Origin: Paenibacillus chondroitinus NBRC 15376
GTDB taxonomy: Bacteria; Bacillota; Bacilli; Paenibacillales; NBRC-103111
NCBI RefSeq assembly: GCF_004000765.1
Contig: NZ_BILW01000010.1
Location: 118,188 to 182,187 of the forward strand
Reading direction: 5' to 3'
Length of the DNA: 64,000 nt
Part shown: in pieces, positions 45,182 through 56,270 of the stretch
Position numbering within the stretch: position 1 is the first letter of the stretch
How the letters are laid out: every line of letters starts with the position of its first letter
The notes under the pieces: model-generated
What the model was told of the DNA's origin: nothing
Database searches by the model: none
What the model saw: only the letters and a program-made list of their open reading frames with translations
Translations under genes and position numbers: made by a program

Positions 45182-46054
45182 TTAAGAGATTTTGCCTTGA
45201 AGCAATTCTAGCAGACGGTTCAAATCGTCTTTTGAATAGTAGAGAAGTTCGATTTTACCTTTATCCTGCTGATTCTTGATTTTCACCGTAGTACGGTAAA
45301 TATCTCTTAATTGGTCTTCAGCTTGGTTGATATAAGGATCTCTATTCTTTTCTTTTTGCTTCGTTTTTTCTTTCTCTTGACCCGGTGATTCCTCGAGCAT
45401 TTTCACTGCTTCTTCAAGTTCGCGAACACTCCATTGCTTACTAATGGTGTTTTCCGCAAGCTCTTTTTTGATCTTGTCATCTTTGACACCAACAATAGCT
45501 CTTGCATGTCCCATCGATAATGTTCCACGTGAAACATATTGTTTTATTGATTCCGGTAATTGAAGTAGTCTCAGGAAGTTCGCAATATGGGAGCGGCTCT
45601 TTCCAACCTTAGCAGAAAGCTCTTCTTGGGTTAACGAAAACTGATCGATAATTCCCTGATATGCAAAAGCAATCTCCATTGCGTTCAGATCTTCCCGCTG
45701 AACATTTTCGATCAAGGCAATTTCCATGACTTGTTGATCCGTGAAGTTTCTCTCAACAGCAGGAATCGTTGCAATTCCCGTAACCTGAGAAGCTCGGAAT
45801 CTACGTTCACCGGCAATGATTTCATAACCTTTAAGAACCTTACGAACAATAATAGGTTGGATAACACCATGTTCTCTAATCGAATCCGCTAACTCTTTAA
45901 TACTATCTTCGTTAAAATGCTTTCTAGGTTGATAAGGGTTAGCTCTCAATTGTGCTAAAGGAATTTGAATGACTTTATCGCTCTCATCAATATGTAGTGA
46001 TGTAATTAATGCATCCAATCCTTTACCTAAACCTTTGTTTAGGCCTTTGGTCAT
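45182..46054 (-). CDS. parB: chromosome partitioning protein ParB (Spo0J)
   Basis: ParB binds parS, loads SMC and spreads using CTP to organise and segregate the origin. The 290-residue protein has the N-terminal ParB/Srx CTPase motif (IAGERRFRAS, and IENVQREDLNAME near 110-122) and HTH (TQEELSAKVGKSRSHIANFLRL), then a C-terminal dimerisation domain. Its ATG overlaps the soj stop by 4 nt. A parS lies inside the gene. Confidence 0.97.
   Translation of the reverse strand: MTKGLNKGLGKGLDALITSLHIDESDKVIQIPLAQLRANPYQPRKHFNEDSIKELADSIREHGVIQPIIVRKVLKGYEIIAGERRFRASQVTGIATIPAVERNFTDQQVMEIALIENVQREDLNAMEIAFAYQGIIDQFSLTQEELSAKVGKSRSHIANFLRLLQLPESIKQYVSRGTLSMGHARAIVGVKDDKIKKELAENTISKQWSVRELEEAVKMLEESPGQEKEKTKQKEKNRDPYINQAEDQLRDIYRTTVKIKNQQDKGKIELLYYSKDDLNRLLELLQGKIS
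45521..45536. promoter_or_regulatory. parS site within parB
   Basis: TGTTCCACGTGAAACA, an exact match to the Bacillus parS consensus, in the coding sequence of parB, as in B. subtilis spo0J. Confidence 0.95.
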
Positions 46055-46815
46055 ATCGAGATCACTTCCTTCGCAAGCTCTAAATACACTTCCGCGCCTT
46101 TTGATCTAGGATCATAAGTAATAATCGATTGTCCATGACTGGGAGCCTCGCTCAAGCGAACGTTCCGCGGGATAATCGTTTGATATACTTTTGTTTGGAA
46201 ATATTTCTTAACTTCCTCAATGACTTGAATGCCGAGGTTCGTTCTAGCATCAAACATCGTCAATAAAACACCTTCAATTTGAAGCCCTGTATTAAGATGC
46301 TTTTGGACCAAACGAACTGTATTCAACAGTTGGCTCAATCCTTCAAGCGCGTAGTATTCACATTGAATTGGAATGATAACAGAATCAGCAGCAGTTAAAG
46401 AATTAATTGTAAGAAGACCTAAAGATGGTGGGCAATCAATAAGAATATAATCGTACATATGCTTAACAAGTTGCAAAGACTTCTTCAAGCGTACTTCTCG
46501 TGAGATCGTTGGAACAAGTTCAATCTCAGCTCCTGCTAGTTGAATCGTCGCAGGTACAATCTTAAGATTTGGAACATTCGTATCCACTGTTGCATCTTTG
46601 GGGTGGACATCGTTAATAAGCACATCATAGATGCAGTTCACGACATCGGCCTTGTTAACCCCGATCCCACTAGTCGTATTCCCTTGTGGATCGATGTCAA
46701 CGAGAAGCACTCTCTTCCCTAGTGAAGCCAAGGAAGCACCCAAATTCACAGAAGTTGTCGTCTTGCCGACGCCACCCTTCTGATTCGTTATTGCTATAAT
46801 TTTAGACAAAACCAT
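46051..46815 (-). CDS. soj: chromosome partitioning ATPase ParA (Soj)
   Basis: Soj is a deviant Walker ATPase that with ParB moves the origin and regulates DnaA. The 254-residue protein has KGGVGKTT (about 13-20), LLVDIDPQGNTTSG and ILIDCPPSLG. It is translated into parB through an ATGA overlap. Confidence 0.97.
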   Translation of the reverse strand: MVLSKIIAITNQKGGVGKTTTSVNLGASLASLGKRVLLVDIDPQGNTTSGIGVNKADVVNCIYDVLINDVHPKDATVDTNVPNLKIVPATIQLAGAEIELVPTISREVRLKKSLQLVKHMYDYILIDCPPSLGLLTINSLTAADSVIIPIQCEYYALEGLSQLLNTVRLVQKHLNTGLQIEGVLLTMFDARTNLGIQVIEEVKKYFQTKVYQTIIPRNVRLSEAPSHGQSIITYDPRSKGAEVYLELAKEVISI

Positions 46816-46927
46816 TTCACCTCAATCGCTTATGTTCCAAATGCCATACTAAAGCAGTATATCTATCTTAACATATCTATCATTCAGTTACCTTATCTAT
46901 ATTTGATAGTTTTATCTCATAAGATGC

Positions 46928-46950
46928 AAAAAAACGGCTTGCGCCGTTTA
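46928..46950 (-). terminator. terminator after noc
   Basis: AAACGGC-GCAA-GCCGTTT stem followed on the minus strand by T residues, 17 nt past the noc stop. Confidence 0.85.
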
Positions 46951-46966
46951 AGGTAGCAATAAATGC

Positions 46967-47785
46967 TCAATTATTCTTAGGAATTTTAATTATAATTTCG
47001 TAGTGATCCTCATGATCTTTCTCAGACGTGTTAATATTCAGGCCCGAGCTTGTAACCATTTCAACGGATTGGCGAATGGTATTTAAAGCTAGTCGAACAT
47101 CCTTTGAAAAGGATACGCGACGCGACTTTTTAATCTTTGCTGCTTCCTTTAAAAAGTTAATCTTAATTTCTGTCTGTTTTACGTTTAGCTCTTTAGCAAT
47201 GACTTCCTCAAGAATTTTCACTTGCAGTTCTTCTTGATCCAGAGCAAGCAAAGCTCTCGCATGACGCTCCGTGATCTTCCGCTCCATCAATGCCATCTTA
47301 ACAGGTTCACTTAGATGTAAAAGCCGGATCTTATTCGCAATCGTTGATTGGCTCTTACCAAGACGCTGAGCTAAGCTTTCCTGCGTCAAATCATGCATCT
47401 CAATCAATTGCTGATAAGCAGCAGCCTCTTCAATTGCAGTCAAACCTTCGCGCTGCAAATTCTCGATAAGAGCAATGGATGCAGCTTGAGAATCATTGAA
47501 ATCTCTCACAATTGCAGGGATTGTATCAAGACCTAGCTTCTTAACTGCTCTTAGGCGTCGTTCTCCGGCAATGAGTTCGAATGTATTGTTTTTGACTCTG
47601 ACAACGATTGGCTGAATAACACCATGCGTTCGAATCGTTTGGCACAATTCATCAATACGATCATCATCAAATAAGGTTCTAGGTTGATAAGGACTTGGAA
47701 TAATAGTATTAACCGGTATGTTTTTGACCTCATCCGTCGACGAACGATCAGCAAGTCCAAATAGCTTTGAAATTTGTTCTTTCAT
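46967..47785 (-). CDS. noc: nucleoid occlusion protein Noc
   Basis: Noc is a ParB paralogue that binds Noc sites and blocks division over the nucleoid. The 272-residue protein starts [11 protein letters not shown], which forms the membrane-targeting amphipathic helix at the N-terminus, followed by ParB-like [20 protein letters not shown] and [26 protein letters not shown] start it at ATG 47785, with GGTAGGG 6 nt upstream; the open frame to 47803 would mask the amphipathic helix. Position beside soj/parB and rsmG is classic. Confidence 0.93.
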   Translation of the reverse strand: MKEQISKLFGLADRSSTDEVKNIPVNTIIPSPYQPRTLFDDDRIDELCQTIRTHGVIQPIVVRVKNNTFELIAGERRLRAVKKLGLDTIPAIVRDFNDSQAASIALIENLQREGLTAIEEAAAYQQLIEMHDLTQESLAQRLGKSQSTIANKIRLLHLSEPVKMALMERKITERHARALLALDQEELQVKILEEVIAKELNVKQTEIKINFLKEAAKIKKSRRVSFSKDVRLALNTIRQSVEMVTSSGLNINTSEKDHEDHYEIIIKIPKNN

Positions 47786-48010
47786 AGGAAACCCTACCAC
47801 CAACTCTTCCCGTAGTTTAAGCGACCATTACGATCCAAAGATAGACGACCTCTTCGTCCTACAGAACGAAAACGCTTGTCAAGAATACGGCGAAGTATGA
47901 CAAGTGCAATCACATAAACTCACTACAAATAGAATAGATTCTTACTATAATATATTCTTCATCGAAGCAAGATTTCCTGCTTTAAGCAATTGTGAAACTT
48001 AATTGAATAA

Positions 48011-48026
48011 TGTTTCACGTGGAACA
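48011..48026. promoter_or_regulatory. parS site between noc and rsmG
   Basis: TGTTTCACGTGGAACA, a perfect 16-bp palindrome-like parS variant, just downstream of the rsmG stop. The rest of 47786-48010 holds no gene. Confidence 0.93.
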
Positions 48027-48029
48027 TTT

Positions 48030-48758
48030 TCACCTTTTCATAAGAGGCTCTTTTAGAGGAAGTCCAGCCTTTCTAGGATACTTAGCTGGTGTTACAGCAA
48101 GCTTTTGAATTTCTACAAAATGCCTCAGCGATTCCTCAACAGGCAGCTGCATCTTAAGAACTTTAATAACTTTCCCCTTCAACTCTGATAAGCTATAAGC
48201 AGACTCACTTAGCTCTTCTTCAATCTCAGACCCCTTCATTGCAATAAACGTACCATCCTTCTTCACAAAAGGAAGGCAAAATTCATTCAACACTTGAAGT
48301 CTAGCTACAGCTCTAGCTGTAACCAGATCAAACTGATCACGATATTTAGGGAGTCTAGCAATATCCTCTGCTCTACCATGAACGCATTCCGTATCCGTTA
48401 AACCTAATTGTGAAACCAATTCTTTTAAAAACAAAATTCGTTTATTCAAAGAATCGATGATCGTAACCTTTAGATGAGGAAATGCGATCTTCAAAGGAAT
48501 GCTTGGAAACCCGGCGCCAGAGCCAATGTCTGCAATCGTAGATATGGAGCTCATATCATAATTGAAAGAAACAGAAAGAGAGTCATAGAAGTGCTTTAAG
48601 TATACCTGCTCTCTCTCCGTAATACCTGTTAAATTCATTTTTTCATTCCACTCTACAAGTGTCTTAAAGTATTGCTCAAACTGTTCCAGTTGTAGAGTGG
48701 AAAGAGTTATCTGTTGTTTCTCTAAAAATTGAACAAATTGTTGTTGAATAGCATCCAT
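48030..48758 (-). CDS. rsmG: 16S rRNA (guanine527-N7)-methyltransferase RsmG (GidB)
   Basis: RsmG methylates N7 of G527 in 16S rRNA; its loss gives low-level streptomycin resistance. The 242-residue protein has the SAM motif IADIGSGAGFPSIPLKIAFP (about 70-89), VTARAVARLQVL, and C-terminal PAKYPRKAGLPLKEPL. It lies 3 nt after mnmG. Confidence 0.97.
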   Translation of the reverse strand: MDAIQQQFVQFLEKQQITLSTLQLEQFEQYFKTLVEWNEKMNLTGITEREQVYLKHFYDSLSVSFNYDMSSISTIADIGSGAGFPSIPLKIAFPHLKVTIIDSLNKRILFLKELVSQLGLTDTECVHGRAEDIARLPKYRDQFDLVTARAVARLQVLNEFCLPFVKKDGTFIAMKGSEIEEELSESAYSLSELKGKVIKVLKMQLPVEESLRHFVEIQKLAVTPAKYPRKAGLPLKEPLMKR

Positions 48759-48761
48759 ATG

Positions 48762-50654
48762 TTAACCTCTAGCCGCCGTGACTCTGTTATAGTGTTCCAA
48801 ATACACAAGAAGGATAGAAATATCAGATGGTGTCACACCTGCAATACGTGATGCTTGACCAATCGAAATCGGACGGATTTTAGCAAGCTTTTGCTTAGCT
48901 TCCGTTGCAATTCCATGAATTTCGCTATACTCGATATCATCCGGAATCTTCTTCTTCTCCATTTTACGCAGACGCTCTACTTGATTACTTTGTTTCTCAA
49001 TGTAACCCGCATACTTAACTTGAATCTCAACTTGCTCTTTCATTTCATCGTCCAGCTCAAGTGGTGAAGGGGACATTTGTTCAATATGTTTATATTCAAT
49101 TTCAGGGCGACGAAGCAGCGCGATTGCTGGAACAGAATTATTCAAAACTACACTTTCCAAGCTTTCTAAAAGCTGTTGAACATGCGGTTCCGGTCTAATT
49201 TTATCCGTATTTAAACGCTCGATTTCTTGGTCAACCAATGCTTTTTTATTTAAAAACGTCGCATAACGCTCCTCAGAAATCAGCCCAATATCATGGCCAA
49301 TTGGTGTTAAACGCAAATCAGCATTATCGTGGCGAAGCAGCAAACGATATTCCGCGCGGGACGTTAATAGACGATATGGTTCGTTTGTCCCTTTTGTAAC
49401 TAAGTCATCAATAAGAACACCGATGTACCCTTCGGAACGATCCAACACAACTGCTTCTTTACCTTGAACTTTGCGAGCCGCATTAATTCCAGCCATAACC
49501 CCTTGCCCAGCTGCTTCTTCATATCCAGATGTCCCATTAATTTGTCCAGCAGTAAACAAACCGCTAATAAGCTTAGTCTCCAAAGATGGCTTCAATTGAG
49601 TAGGAACTACCGCATCATATTCGATGGCATAACCAGTACGCATCATTTCTACTTTCTCAAGACCTGGAATGGAGCGCAAAATGCCAAGCTGTACATCTTC
49701 CGGCATACTCGTTGATAAACCTTGTACATAGTACTCAGATGTATTACGGCCTTCCGGTTCCAGGAAAATTTGATGTTTCGGTTTATCGGCAAAACGAACA
49801 ATTTTATCTTCGATAGAAGGGCAATATCTTGGCCCAGTACCTTCGATCGCACCTGAAAACATTGGAGCACGGTGCAGGTTCGAATTGATAATGTTATGCG
49901 TCTCTTCAGACGTATACGTTAACCAACAAGGCAATTGCTCATTAGCAGCCCCTGATTTAGTCTCAAAAGAGAAAAACTTAGGTTCATCATCACCAGGCTG
50001 AATTTCCGTTTTACTAAAGTCGATTGTATCTTTATGAACCCGCGGCGGAGTTCCCGTTTTGAAACGCACGAGATCAAAACCTAATTTGCGAAGCGACTCC
50101 GATAGTTTAACCGAAGGCTGTTGATTGTTCGGACCGCTCTCGTACATAAGCTCACCCATAATAACTTTCCCTCTTAGGTAAGTTCCTGTCGTAAGAACAA
50201 TTGCTTTCGCATAATACTCAGCGCCTGTTTTAGTAATAACGCCTTTGATCGCGCCATCTTCAACGATGAGCTCTTCGGCCATACCTTGACGTAACGTTAA
50301 GTTTGGCGTTGCTTCAATCGTTTCTTTCATTTTGTGCTGATATGAAAATTTGTCGGCTTGTGCACGAAGTGCATGCACAGCTGGACCCTTACCAGTATTC
50401 AGCATGCGCATTTGAATATAGGTTTTATCGATGTTGCGGCCCATTTCGCCGCCGAGTGCATCGATCTCCCGAACAACGTGGCCCTTTGCAGGACCACCAA
50501 TAGATGGATTGCATGGCATGAAAGCAACCATATCCAAGTTAATTGTTAAAAGTAGTGTATTACATCCCATCCGGGCAGATGCCAGAGCAGATTCGCAACC
50601 TGCGTGTCCAGCGCCAATGACAATAACATCAAATTCACCAGCATGATATCCCAT
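48762..50654 (-). CDS. mnmG: tRNA uridine-34 carboxymethylaminomethyl enzyme MnmG (GidA)
   Basis: MnmG is the FAD subunit that with MnmE installs cmnm5 on wobble uridine 34 of several tRNAs. The 630-residue protein has the FAD-binding [17 protein letters not shown] near the N-terminus, [37 protein letters not shown], and the C-terminal helical domain. It follows mnmE by 48 nt. Confidence 0.98.
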   Translation of the reverse strand: MGYHAGEFDVIVIGAGHAGCESALASARMGCNTLLLTINLDMVAFMPCNPSIGGPAKGHVVREIDALGGEMGRNIDKTYIQMRMLNTGKGPAVHALRAQADKFSYQHKMKETIEATPNLTLRQGMAEELIVEDGAIKGVITKTGAEYYAKAIVLTTGTYLRGKVIMGELMYESGPNNQQPSVKLSESLRKLGFDLVRFKTGTPPRVHKDTIDFSKTEIQPGDDEPKFFSFETKSGAANEQLPCWLTYTSEETHNIINSNLHRAPMFSGAIEGTGPRYCPSIEDKIVRFADKPKHQIFLEPEGRNTSEYYVQGLSTSMPEDVQLGILRSIPGLEKVEMMRTGYAIEYDAVVPTQLKPSLETKLISGLFTAGQINGTSGYEEAAGQGVMAGINAARKVQGKEAVVLDRSEGYIGVLIDDLVTKGTNEPYRLLTSRAEYRLLLRHDNADLRLTPIGHDIGLISEERYATFLNKKALVDQEIERLNTDKIRPEPHVQQLLESLESVVLNNSVPAIALLRRPEIEYKHIEQMSPSPLELDDEMKEQVEIQVKYAGYIEKQSNQVERLRKMEKKKIPDDIEYSEIHGIATEAKQKLAKIRPISIGQASRIAGVTPSDISILLVYLEHYNRVTAARG

Positions 50655-50702
50655 AGTTCAAAGTCCCTCCCTCTTTTATGAAAACGAAAATGCTGTCGGT
50701 TT

Positions 50703-52079
50703 TCATTTACCTAAGCAGAATTGTGTAAAAATTTGATCGATCAACGACTCACCAACAGAATCACCAATAATCTCTCCAAGCTGCTCCCAAGCCGCTCGAA
50801 TATCGATTTGTATCATATCAATTGGCACGTATTGCTCGTTTGCTTCAAGCGCATCATGCAACGAGCGTTTTGCTTGCTTCAATAAGGATATATGTCGAAC
50901 GTTGCTAACGTACGTCAAGTCACTTGACTCTAGTTTGCCCTCAAAGAAAATTGCCGCAATCGCTTTTTCTAAATGATCGATACCTTTATTCTCAATCAGG
51001 GATAGCTCGACAATACGTTCCTGTGGAAAATAACTCAACACTTGATCGATATCCAGCTTACGACTGAGATCAATCTTATTCAAAATAACAATCGTTTGCT
51101 TCTCCGCTAATTGCTTCATTAAAACAAGCTCATCTAATTGAAGTTCTTCATTGCTATTCAGCACCAACAAAATCAGTTCCGCTTCAGCCAAAGCAGTTTT
51201 CGATCTTTCCACTCCGATTTGTTCCACAATATCTGTCGTTTCGCGAATCCCCGCTGTATCCAACAGTTTAAGCGGAATACCGCCAACATTGACGAATTCC
51301 TCAATGACATCCCTTGTTGTTCCTGGAATATCGGTTACAATCGCCCGATTCTCCTGCGCCAATTCATTTAACAACGATGATTTCCCTACATTCGGTCTAC
51401 CGACAATTGCTGTCTCAATACCCTCGCGCAAAATTTTACCTTGCTCAGCGGTCACCAAAAGACGGTCAATTTCAAGCATTACCGTGTCACATTTACTCTT
51501 TATGAAAGCATTCGTCATTTCCTCAACATCATGCTCTGGATAATCAATATTGACTTCCACATGAGCCATTAATTCTACCAACACATATCGTAGATGTTTG
51601 ATTTGCTTCGACAAATTTCCTTCAACTTGCTTTAATGCCACTTTAAAAGCTCTGTCCGATTTAGCTCGAATTAAGTCGATTACAGCTTCCGCTTGCGTCA
51701 AATCAATCCGACCATTAAGGAAAGCTCGCTTCGTGAATTCACCGGGCTCCGCCAAACGTATCCCCTGCTGCAGCAATAAATCCAGCACCTTCTTTACAGA
51801 AACAATACCGCCGTGGCAACTAACTTCGACCACATCTTCCATTGTAAAAGAACGCGGAGATTTCATTAAAGTAACGAGAACCTCCTCTACCTTTTCGGCA
51901 GAAGCAGGTTCTATAATGAATCCATAATGTACCGTATGCGTCTCAGCATCAGATAATTTCGTTTTTGAGCGAAAAACACGCTCCACTAATGGAACTGCTT
52001 CATCCCCGCTCACACGAATAACCGCTATCCCACCCTCACCGAGCGGCGTAGAAATAGCAGCAATCGTATCATTTAACAT
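50703..52079 (-). CDS. mnmE: tRNA modification GTPase MnmE (TrmE)
   Basis: MnmE is the GTPase partner of MnmG. The 458-residue protein has an N-terminal tetrahydrofolate-binding domain, helical domain, and a G domain with [12 protein letters not shown] (about 224-235), [16 protein letters not shown] and NKID, ending in FCLGK with the essential Cys. It opens the mnmE-mnmG-rsmG unit after a terminator. Confidence 0.98.
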   Translation of the reverse strand: MLNDTIAAISTPLGEGGIAVIRVSGDEAVPLVERVFRSKTKLSDAETHTVHYGFIIEPASAEKVEEVLVTLMKSPRSFTMEDVVEVSCHGGIVSVKKVLDLLLQQGIRLAEPGEFTKRAFLNGRIDLTQAEAVIDLIRAKSDRAFKVALKQVEGNLSKQIKHLRYVLVELMAHVEVNIDYPEHDVEEMTNAFIKSKCDTVMLEIDRLLVTAEQGKILREGIETAIVGRPNVGKSSLLNELAQENRAIVTDIPGTTRDVIEEFVNVGGIPLKLLDTAGIRETTDIVEQIGVERSKTALAEAELILLVLNSNEELQLDELVLMKQLAEKQTIVILNKIDLSRKLDIDQVLSYFPQERIVELSLIENKGIDHLEKAIAAIFFEGKLESSDLTYVSNVRHISLLKQAKRSLHDALEANEQYVPIDMIQIDIRAAWEQLGEIIGDSVGESLIDQIFTQFCLGK

Positions 52080-52110
52080 AGTATTAACACCTCGAGTTTA
52101 CCTCATCTTA

Positions 52111-52144
52111 AAGAAAAAGCAATGACTTATGCTCATGTCATTGC
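52111..52144 (-). terminator. terminator between jag and mnmE
   Basis: GCAATGAC/GTCATTGC stem (52119-52126 with 52137-52144) followed on the minus strand by TTTTTC. It ends the rpmH-rnpA-yidC-jag transcript. Confidence 0.8.
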
Positions 52145-52152
52145 GGCTAAGG

Positions 52153-52770
52153 TTATTTGACGGCGATCACGACCCGACGGTTCGGTTCTTCGCCTTTGCT
52201 ATAAGTTTTGACAACAGGATGCCCTTGCAGTTCAGCATGAATAATCTTGCGTTCTTGCGAGTTCATCGGCTCCAAAATAACTTCTTTTTTCGACTTTATG
52301 ACACGATTCGCCAACCTTAATGCTAGCTCTTCTAACGTCTTTTTACGTCGATCTCGGAAATTTTCTGCATCTAAAATAATCCGGAAATGCGAATTTGCAT
52401 AACGATTAGCGACAATATTCACTAAATACTGCAGCGCATCGAGGGTTTGTCCTCTTTTACCGATCAAAATACCAAGCTCCGAACCACTCATATTCAACTG
52501 GTAGCCTTCGCGATCCTTTGACGTGTCTATGGTGATGGAAATTTTCATCGCTTCGAACATATCTTGTAAGAAAGCAATGGCTTCCTCAAGCGGATCTGGT
52601 ATCAATTCAAGCTCAACCTTAGCTTCTTTGGAACCAATAAACCCAAACAACCCCCGGGAGGGCTGTTCCAAAATATGAATCTTAACACGATCCTCCGAAA
52701 CCTGCCATTGAGAAAGACCGGCTTTCACCGCGATCTCAATAGTTTTTCCAGTCACCACAATTTTTTTCAT
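52153..52770 (-). CDS. jag: RNA-binding protein Jag (KhpB)
   Basis: Jag/KhpB binds RNA and influences cell shape and division. The 205-residue protein has an N-terminal Jag domain (VVTGKTIEIAVKAGLSQW), a KH domain (LGILIGKRGQTLDALQYLVN, about 109-128) and a C-terminal R3H domain (MNSQERKIIHAELQGHPVVK). Its start overlaps the yidC stop by 4 nt. Confidence 0.96.
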   Translation of the reverse strand: MKKIVVTGKTIEIAVKAGLSQWQVSEDRVKIHILEQPSRGLFGFIGSKEAKVELELIPDPLEEAIAFLQDMFEAMKISITIDTSKDREGYQLNMSGSELGILIGKRGQTLDALQYLVNIVANRYANSHFRIILDAENFRDRRKKTLEELALRLANRVIKSKKEVILEPMNSQERKIIHAELQGHPVVKTYSKGEEPNRRVVIAVK

Positions 52771-53540
52771 TTGGACAGGCCACCCTTATTATTTTGAGAT
52801 CCAGGATTTTTTTGTTTTCCAGGAGAACCATAAATAAAGTAAGACTGAATAATGGTGAAGATGTTACCGTAGATCCAGTAAAGTGGCAGCGCAGCTGCGA
52901 AATTCATGGACATCACGAAAATCATAACCGGGAAAATGTATAGTAAGCTTTTCATTTGTTGATTCATTTGAGAAGACATAAACATTTGTTGAACGAATGT
53001 TGTTGCCGCGGCGATCAAAGGAAGTATGTAATAATGATCGGGCTGTCCTAAATTCATCCATAAAAAAGTATGCTCTCGAATGTGGTCATTACGCATGATA
53101 GCTTGATAAAGCGCAATCAGAATTGGCATTTGAACAATGATTGGAAAACATCCAGCTAGCGGATTTACACCATTTGACTGAAATAACTTCATTGTTTCTT
53201 CCTGCTGCTTCTTCGCATCATCTTTATACTTTTCTTTAAGCTTCTTCATCTCAGGCTGCAACTCTTGCATCCGTTTGGAGCTCTTATACTGTTTCAGCGT
53301 CAGAGGCAAAATAATGAGACGAATAATGAGGGTTACGACCAGAATCGATAAGCCATATTGGCCCCATAACTTGACGGCGAACCAGTCGAGTGTCTGCGAA
53401 AGCGGGTACACAAAATATTTTACAAAAAAACCTGCCGTATTAGGATCAATCGGTGCCATAGCAGCGCTACTAGGACTACATCCTGACAACAATAAGATCA
53501 ACGCAGAAAGAGCTGCAAGCAAATAAAGTCGACGAGTCAA
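52767..53540 (-). CDS. yidC: membrane protein insertase YidC (SpoIIIJ type)
   Basis: YidC inserts and folds membrane proteins; SpoIIIJ is needed during sporulation. The 257-residue precursor has a lipoprotein signal with lipobox LLSGC (Cys near 21), then five membrane segments; the conserved cavity Arg lies in LIIRLIILPLTLKQYKSSKR (about 72-91). A Lys/Asn/Gly-rich cytosolic tail ends the protein. Confidence 0.96.
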   Translation of the reverse strand: MTRRLYLLAALSALILLLSGCSPSSAAMAPIDPNTAGFFVKYFVYPLSQTLDWFAVKLWGQYGLSILVVTLIIRLIILPLTLKQYKSSKRMQELQPEMKKLKEKYKDDAKKQQEETMKLFQSNGVNPLAGCFPIIVQMPILIALYQAIMRNDHIREHTFLWMNLGQPDHYYILPLIAAATTFVQQMFMSSQMNQQMKSLLYIFPVMIFVMSMNFAAALPLYWIYGNIFTIIQSYFIYGSPGKQKNPGSQNNKGGLSK

Positions 53541-53611
53541 AATGAGATCCTCCTAAATATCTTTTCCAACATAAACTATAACACAATTTAAGCGCGAAAA
53601 GAAATAATGCT

Positions 53612-53977
53612 TCACTTTTTTATTGTGTCATTTCTTTTTAATAAAGAAGCTTTTCGGATTACATGCCAAATGCTTTTCTCCATCTCGGCATATTCCATAT
53701 CTACCGCGGGTTTTCGAGCCAGCAAAATGTAATCATAATGCGGCGTCATATTCTCTTTTTTCAAACGGATGATCTCTTTCACCATTCGTCTCAAGCGGTT
53801 CCTGACAACCGCGTTCCCCACTTTTTTACTCACCGAGATACCAAGTCGGAAATTTTCCATTTTAGGCTGAGGTAAATAGTAAAGAACGAATTGATGGTTG
53901 GCCATTGATTTGCCATATCGATAAATCTTATTGAAGTCTTCTCTTTTAGCTAATCTATATTCTTTTTCCACAGACAT
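53612..53977 (-). CDS. rnpA: ribonuclease P protein component
   Basis: RnpA is the protein cofactor of RNase P, which trims the 5' leader of tRNA precursors. The 121-residue protein has LAKREDFNKIYRYGKSMANH, GISVSKKVGNAVVRNRLRRM (RNR motif near 61) and IILLARKPAVD-like YDYILLARKP. It lies between yidC and rpmH as in nearly all bacteria. Confidence 0.97.
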   Translation of the reverse strand: MSVEKEYRLAKREDFNKIYRYGKSMANHQFVLYYLPQPKMENFRLGISVSKKVGNAVVRNRLRRMVKEIIRLKKENMTPHYDYILLARKPAVDMEYAEMEKSIWHVIRKASLLKRNDTIKK

Positions 53978-54078
53978 GTACGCTCCAGACCGTTAACTTC
54001 AGATAAGCCAAATCACCACTTAGGCATCTTATCTATTTTTGACCGAAATGACGGCATATAAACTGTCCATCCAAATGC

Positions 54079-54110
54079 AAAAAAAAAAGCCCCTTCCGGA
54101 GCCTCTTTTT
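54079..54110 (-). terminator. attenuator-like hairpin between rpmH and rnpA
   Basis: AGGCTCC-GGAA-GGGGCTT-type stem (G-U pairs) followed on the minus strand by ten T residues. It overlaps the rpmH stop and would lower rnpA expression relative to rpmH. Confidence 0.65.
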
Positions 54111-54243
54111 ACGCGCTAAGAACTTTTCTTCCTTTAAGACGACGAGCTTGTAGAACTTTACGACCGTTCTTCGTGCTCATTCTTTTACGGAAACCATGAT
54201 TTTTCTTACGCTTTCTCGTATTCGGGTTAAACGTCGGACCCAT
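54109..54243 (-). CDS. rpmH: 50S ribosomal protein L34
   Basis: The 44-residue protein [20 protein letters not shown] to GRKVLSA matches L34 throughout. The start ATG at 54243 has GGGAGG 8 nt upstream. It is transcribed away from dnaA, the universal arrangement at oriC. Confidence 0.98.
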   Translation of the reverse strand: MGPTFNPNTRKRKKNHGFRKRMSTKNGRKVLQARRLKGRKVLSA

Positions 54244-54295
54244 CTATAGCACCTCCCTACCTGAGGATATCCATCCTACAAAATTTCTACTACTC

Positions 54296-54325
54296 ATTAA
54301 ATCATATATCACTCAAGAAAGTCAA
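54296..54325 (-). promoter_or_regulatory. sigma-A promoter of rpmH
   Basis: TTGACT (54320-54325), 18-nt spacer and TTTAAT (54296-54301) on the minus strand. Confidence 0.7.
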
Positions 54326-54386
54326 CCTACCCGAGCGTGCAGAAGGAAATGCCAAAATGATCACAATAAATCGAAAAAGAATAACC

Positions 54387-54816
54387 TGTGTATAAATTTT
54401 ATCCACCGAAAAGAGAAGCTTGTCGAAAATCAACAGAATATTAACAATATCTTGTGTTGTGAACAATTTCTATGCACAACTTGTTGTAATTGTGGATAAT
54501 CCCAAACAATCCGTTGATTAACAGGCTATCTTTTGTTAAGATGATAATGTTTCTGTTGTGGATATACACGACCACTTCTCCGATTTATCAACAGTCTGTG
54601 GATAACATTGTGAACAAAATTCCCTCTACAAGAATAAGTCATTTTAACCGATTCTTAATAATGTGGATAAAACGACAAAAGCCGTCCTTTTTTGACCCCA
54701 TTAGACATGTTGGTTCTTTTCGCAATAAATCGCGCAGAATATACTCTGATTGCGTTCAATCTATACGTTTTTCGGATCGCTCCAGTTAGAGCTTCAACCA
54801 TAATGATTTATACACA
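54387..54816. other. oriC part 1: DnaA-box cluster between rpmH and dnaA
   Basis: Exact boxes TGTGGATAA occur at 54491, 54597 and 54662. Variants with one or two mismatches are at 54387 (TGTGTATAA), 54399 (TTATCCACC), 54557 (TGTGGATAT), 54585 (TTATCAACA) and 54808 (TTATACACA). The region 54244-54879 has no gene. It is AT-rich, with an ATTTTATCC and several poly-A/T stretches. Confidence 0.92.
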
Positions 54817-54879
54817 GATCGCATTGTTAGGAAACCTGGCCTTTACGCCACATGTTTGATTTTAAAGGAGTGAATTACT

Positions 54880-56244
54880 GTGGAAGGCCATTCTACGGAC
54901 TTATGGCAGCAAATCTTATCGATTATACAAACTAAGCTTAGCAAACCTAGCTTCGATACTTGGCTAAAATCAACCAAAGCGACAGTTTTTAATGACTCGA
55001 CTGTCGTTATTTGTGCGCCCAACAATTTTGCCCAGGAGTGGCTGGAAAGCCGCTATACCAAGCTGATTGAAGGCACAATTTATGATTTTACCGGCAAACA
55101 TGTTTCCGTGAAATTCATCATCGAGACCGAAGAACAGAAAGCGCAATCTGCTGCCACTCAACCGGCCGTTATACCGCCTAAAGGTCCCGCCATTGTGGCA
55201 GGTGAAGAAAATTTCACGAATATGATGAATTCGAGATACACGTTCGATACTTTTGTCATCGGATCAGGCAATCGCTTCGCCCACGCAGCTTCATTAGCTG
55301 TGGCCGAAGCGCCAGCCAAAGCCTATAATCCGCTCTTTTTATACGGAGGCGTTGGTTTAGGTAAGACCCATTTGATGCATGCAATCGGCCATTATGTGCT
55401 GGAACATAACCCTGGGGCCCGTGTTTTATATATTTCATCAGAGAAATTTACGAATGAATTCATTAATGCTGTTCGTGATAACCGCGGTGAAGGATTCCGT
55501 AATAAATATAGAACGATTGATGTACTACTAATTGACGATATTCAATTCCTCGCCGGCAAAGAAGGTACGCAGGAGGAATTTTTCCATACATTTAACGCTC
55601 TTCATGAAGAAGGTAAGCAAATTATTATCTCCAGTGACCGGCCTCCCAAAGAGATACCAACGCTGGAAGACCGCTTGCGCTCTAGGTTTGAGTGGGGCTT
55701 AATTACCGATATTCAGCCGCCTGATTTAGAAACGCGCATCGCTATTTTGCGGAAAAAAGCGAAAGCCGAAAATCTTGAGATTCCAAATGAAGCGATGATC
55801 TATATCGCAAATCAAATCGATACGAACATTCGTGAACTTGAAGGTGCTTTAATAAGGGTAGTTGCCTACTCCTCTTTAATTAATCAGGATATTAGCGTAC
55901 ATTTAACCGCCGAAGCCTTGAAGGATATCATTCCGTCAAATCGGCCAAAGGTTATAACCATACAGGATATTCAGCAGCGTGTTGGTGAATTCTATGGATT
56001 AAAGCTTGAGGATTTTAAAGCGCGCAAACGAACGAAAGCCGTAGCTTTCCCGAGACAGGTCGCTATGTACCTGGCACGAGAGCTGACGGACTTCTCTTTG
56101 CCGAAAATCGGAGATAATTTTGGTGGCCGCGACCATACCACGGTTATCCATGCCCATGAAAAAATATCGCAAATGTTGCAAGCGGACCAAGAGCTCTATA
56201 AGATCGTTCATAATCTTACGGAGCGTATCAAAAACCCCTCTTAA
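54880..56244 (+). CDS. dnaA: chromosomal replication initiator DnaA
   Basis: DnaA binds the DnaA boxes and melts oriC. The 454-residue protein has domain I (about 1-80), a linker, AAA+ domain III with [15 protein letters not shown] (near 155-169), [13 protein letters not shown] (Walker B) and RSRFEWGL (box VII). Domain IV carries the DnaA signature [15 protein letters not shown] (about 410-424). The start is GTG 54880, 8 nt after AAAGGAG. Confidence 0.98.
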   Translation: MEGHSTDLWQQILSIIQTKLSKPSFDTWLKSTKATVFNDSTVVICAPNNFAQEWLESRYTKLIEGTIYDFTGKHVSVKFIIETEEQKAQSAATQPAVIPPKGPAIVAGEENFTNMMNSRYTFDTFVIGSGNRFAHAASLAVAEAPAKAYNPLFLYGGVGLGKTHLMHAIGHYVLEHNPGARVLYISSEKFTNEFINAVRDNRGEGFRNKYRTIDVLLIDDIQFLAGKEGTQEEFFHTFNALHEEGKQIIISSDRPPKEIPTLEDRLRSRFEWGLITDIQPPDLETRIAILRKKAKAENLEIPNEAMIYIANQIDTNIRELEGALIRVVAYSSLINQDISVHLTAEALKDIIPSNRPKVITIQDIQQRVGEFYGLKLEDFKARKRTKAVAFPRQVAMYLARELTDFSLPKIGDNFGGRDHTTVIHAHEKISQMLQADQELYKIVHNLTERIKNPS

Positions 56245-56270
56245 TAACATTTGATTTCGGGTGAGCCTAT

